Below are positions 62,119 through 64,000 of a stretch of DNA of 64,000 nucleotides, piece after piece; positions within the stretch are counted from its first letter, which is position 1; each line of letters starts with the position of its first letter. Origin of the DNA: Cloeon dipterum. Taxonomy: Eukaryota; Arthropoda; Insecta; Ephemeroptera; Baetidae. Made by a program: the position numbers and the translations under genes. The notes beneath the pieces were generated by a model. The model worked only from the letters and a program-made list of their open reading frames with translations. It ran no database searches and was not told the DNA's origin. Location of the stretch: contig NC_088787.1 in assembly GCF_949628265.1 (NCBI RefSeq), forward strand, positions 6,376,501 through 6,440,500, in the 5' to 3' direction.

Positions 62119-64000
62119 ATGCATGCTTCGTCGGCATGGAGCCGTACGATCCTCGGGTTGATCGTCATAATTGCTGGGCTTCAAGTTTTGCATTTAATTA
62201 TGCTGAGCCGGCTTGAGGGCCACCAGCAGCAAGAGGTGGAGATCGTCAACAATGTCCAAAGTTACCAGGCGGAATTTGAAGAACGGCCTGTTATTACGGT
62301 AGCGAATTTTAATTTTTTTGCACGCTTGATAATTTGTTTATTTCTACTCATTCACTTAAAATATAATTAACCAAATCAAAGCCTGTGTCCCATTGCTTTT
62401 TCCCCCTAATAATAGTCGAGGACATTTATTTCATTAATTCCATACTTAATTAAATAAATAAAAACCATTTTCAGGTTGAATCCGAGTTCTCGGACTTGCT
62501 AAGAATGCTCCAGCGGGGTGGAGTCCTGGACACGAGCGGCCAGTACCGCGTGGTGCCGGCCCTGGCGGCGGCCAACGGCCACGCGACCGCCCTGGACCTG
62601 ACGCTGGTCACGCAGTGTTCGGTGCAGCACCTGAGCAAGGTCGCGCGCCTGGCCGAGCGCTGGCAGGGCCCGCTCTCTGTGGCCGTCTTCGCCGAGGAGC
62701 AGGACCTGGGACGCGTCCTCTGGGGGATTGCGCGTCTCAGGGTTTGCCGACCTGCCATCAGGCAGCACGTGGCATTTCATCTAGTCAGTCCGCTTGGCGC
62801 GGCTGTTCATCGAACGCCCATCCTGCCGCCAGGCGCCGACGCCGGCTGCCACCCTGACGACACCGACCATCGACAGGTATTTAATAAACTCTTTCAAATA
62901 CTAAAACGCATTGCGTGGTGGAGTGTATTTTTGGAAAAGTTATAGTAAAAAATAGACGGTTTCTGAACCCATACCCTGGTGTTAAACCAAGTCTAGAAGG
63001 TTTTTGGCGATGAACCCTTGGACAGGATTCGTAAAAACTCGCATTTTTCCAGAAAAAAACCAACTCCGTCGCCCCTTTTGGCGCTTTCCCTACTTTATTC
63101 CTTTCAAAACCCACACCAATAGACACGCAAGTGCTTGTAGAATAAAATAAAATTATTATTCGTGGTAACTTTTTACTAAAATCAAATTCTCTATCGATAG
63201 GACAAAAATTACGCCCGCTCCAGAGTGCCATATCCTGTCAACCTGGCGCGCAACGTTGCTCGCAGGGCCGTGCAGACTGAGTTTGTGTTTGTGGTCGATG
63301 TCGACATGCTGCCCTCTGCCAAGCTGCGGGAAATGTTTCTTGCCTTCGCAGCCCAGGCTAAATTATTCGACAAATCTCAGCGGGATGACAAGACTGTGTA
63401 TGTCGTGCCGGCTTTTGAGGCAAAAGAAGGAACTGAAGCCCCGTCGACAAAAAAGCAGCTCCTGCAGATGGCCAAGGAAGGCTTCATTCGACCCTTTTAT
63501 TTCGAACTGTGCTGGAAGTGCCAGGTAATTTCTAAATTAATTTAATTTTACATTTTTCTCAAAAAAATTTATTTAATAATTTAAACTTGCTTCAGATGCA
63601 CACTGACTATGAGGCCTGGCAGAAGGAATCAACTAATCAACAACACTTGGCTCCATTTTTTGAAGTTCTATGGAAAGATCCGTGGGAGCCATTTTTCATA
63701 TCCAGAAATTCCGCGCCTCTCTATGACGAGCGCTTCAAACAGTATGGATTTAATCGGATTAGCCAGGTACTTTTGCAACTATTCTAAAATAGCATATAGA
63801 TCATAAAATAAATTAACTCTTTGCTAGGTTTGTGAACTTCACGTTGCTGGTTTTAAATTTTCTGTGCTAGACAACGCTTTCCTGGTACACGACGGCTTCA
63901 AAACGGCTGCCACTTTTCACAACACAAAGGAGACTGAGCAAGAATTAAACAGAGTTTTGTTCAGACAGTTTAAATCTGAGCTGAAAGACCGCTACCCAGA
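62119..64000 (+). CDS. B4GAT1: Beta-1,4-glucuronyltransferase 1-like glycosyltransferase (5' part)
   Basis: Exons 62119-62298, 62475-62876, 63201-63524, 63596-63766 and 63828 onward, cut by the window end; all internal introns are phase 0. Residues about 10-30 are a membrane anchor ([19 protein letters not shown]), giving a type II Golgi protein. The lumenal part is a family GT49 (LARGE/B4GAT1) catalytic domain: [13 protein letters not shown], the metal-binding DxD in [12 protein letters not shown], then [20 protein letters not shown] and [21 protein letters not shown]4GAT1 adds glucuronic acid to xylose to prime matriglycan synthesis on dystroglycan in mammals. Exon 2 is strongly GC-rich (62480-62870) compared with the AT-rich introns. 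A short upstream ORF (ATGATGTGA at about 62103) precedes the start. A related GT49 member cannot be excluded. Confidence 0.85.

Overview
The window looks like nuclear DNA of an insect. Genes are split by short GT-AG introns in AT-rich sequence, and the set includes PRPF38A, a CDK9-type kinase, a B4GAT1-type glycosyltransferase and a peritrophin-like protein, with several families of small non-autonomous DNA transposons. A mayfly is my best guess (large odorant-binding-protein families are known there), but this is inference. No rRNA, tRNA, CRISPR or viral element was recognised.

Layout. 1-8 kb holds two tandem minus-strand genes for secreted coiled-coil proteins. The second (3486-7188) ends in an intact C-type lectin domain (CTLD). 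The first (33-1919) has kept the coil but lost the lectin fold. A small basic secreted peptide may be encoded between them. 7.8-8.1 kb holds a short zinc-finger ORF. 8.9-11.4 kb (plus) and 31.8-35.0 kb (minus) hold two related leucine-rich-repeat genes.

11.7-43.8 kb is the core of the window: four tandem minus-strand copies (11744-16605, 18144-24080, 25763-30903, 36492-43761) of one large gene. Each encodes a signal peptide, three CTLDs, a module with the six-cysteine pattern of insect odorant-binding proteins (OBP), and a fourth divergent CTLD. I know of no named family with this architecture, so this array is the best candidate for an undescribed system. One exon, the second half of CTLD2, is strikingly more conserved among the copies than the rest.

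46.1-47.1 kb is a one-domain chitin-binding (CBM14) gene. 48.0-53.0 kb is rich in duplicated fragments, tandem repeats and nested DNA transposons. 53.6-58.1 kb is a CDK9-like kinase lacking the usual activation-loop threonine; a decayed fragment of the same gene lies at 35.6-35.9 kb. 59.1-61.1 kb is PRPF38A. 62.1 kb to the window end is the start of a B4GAT1-like gene.

How the genes relate: the secreted lectin, lectin-OBP and chitin-binding products suggest extracellular recognition of glycans, microbes or small ligands. The housekeeping genes on the right appear unrelated to this cluster. All exon junctions were called by eye from splice sites and paralogue alignment.
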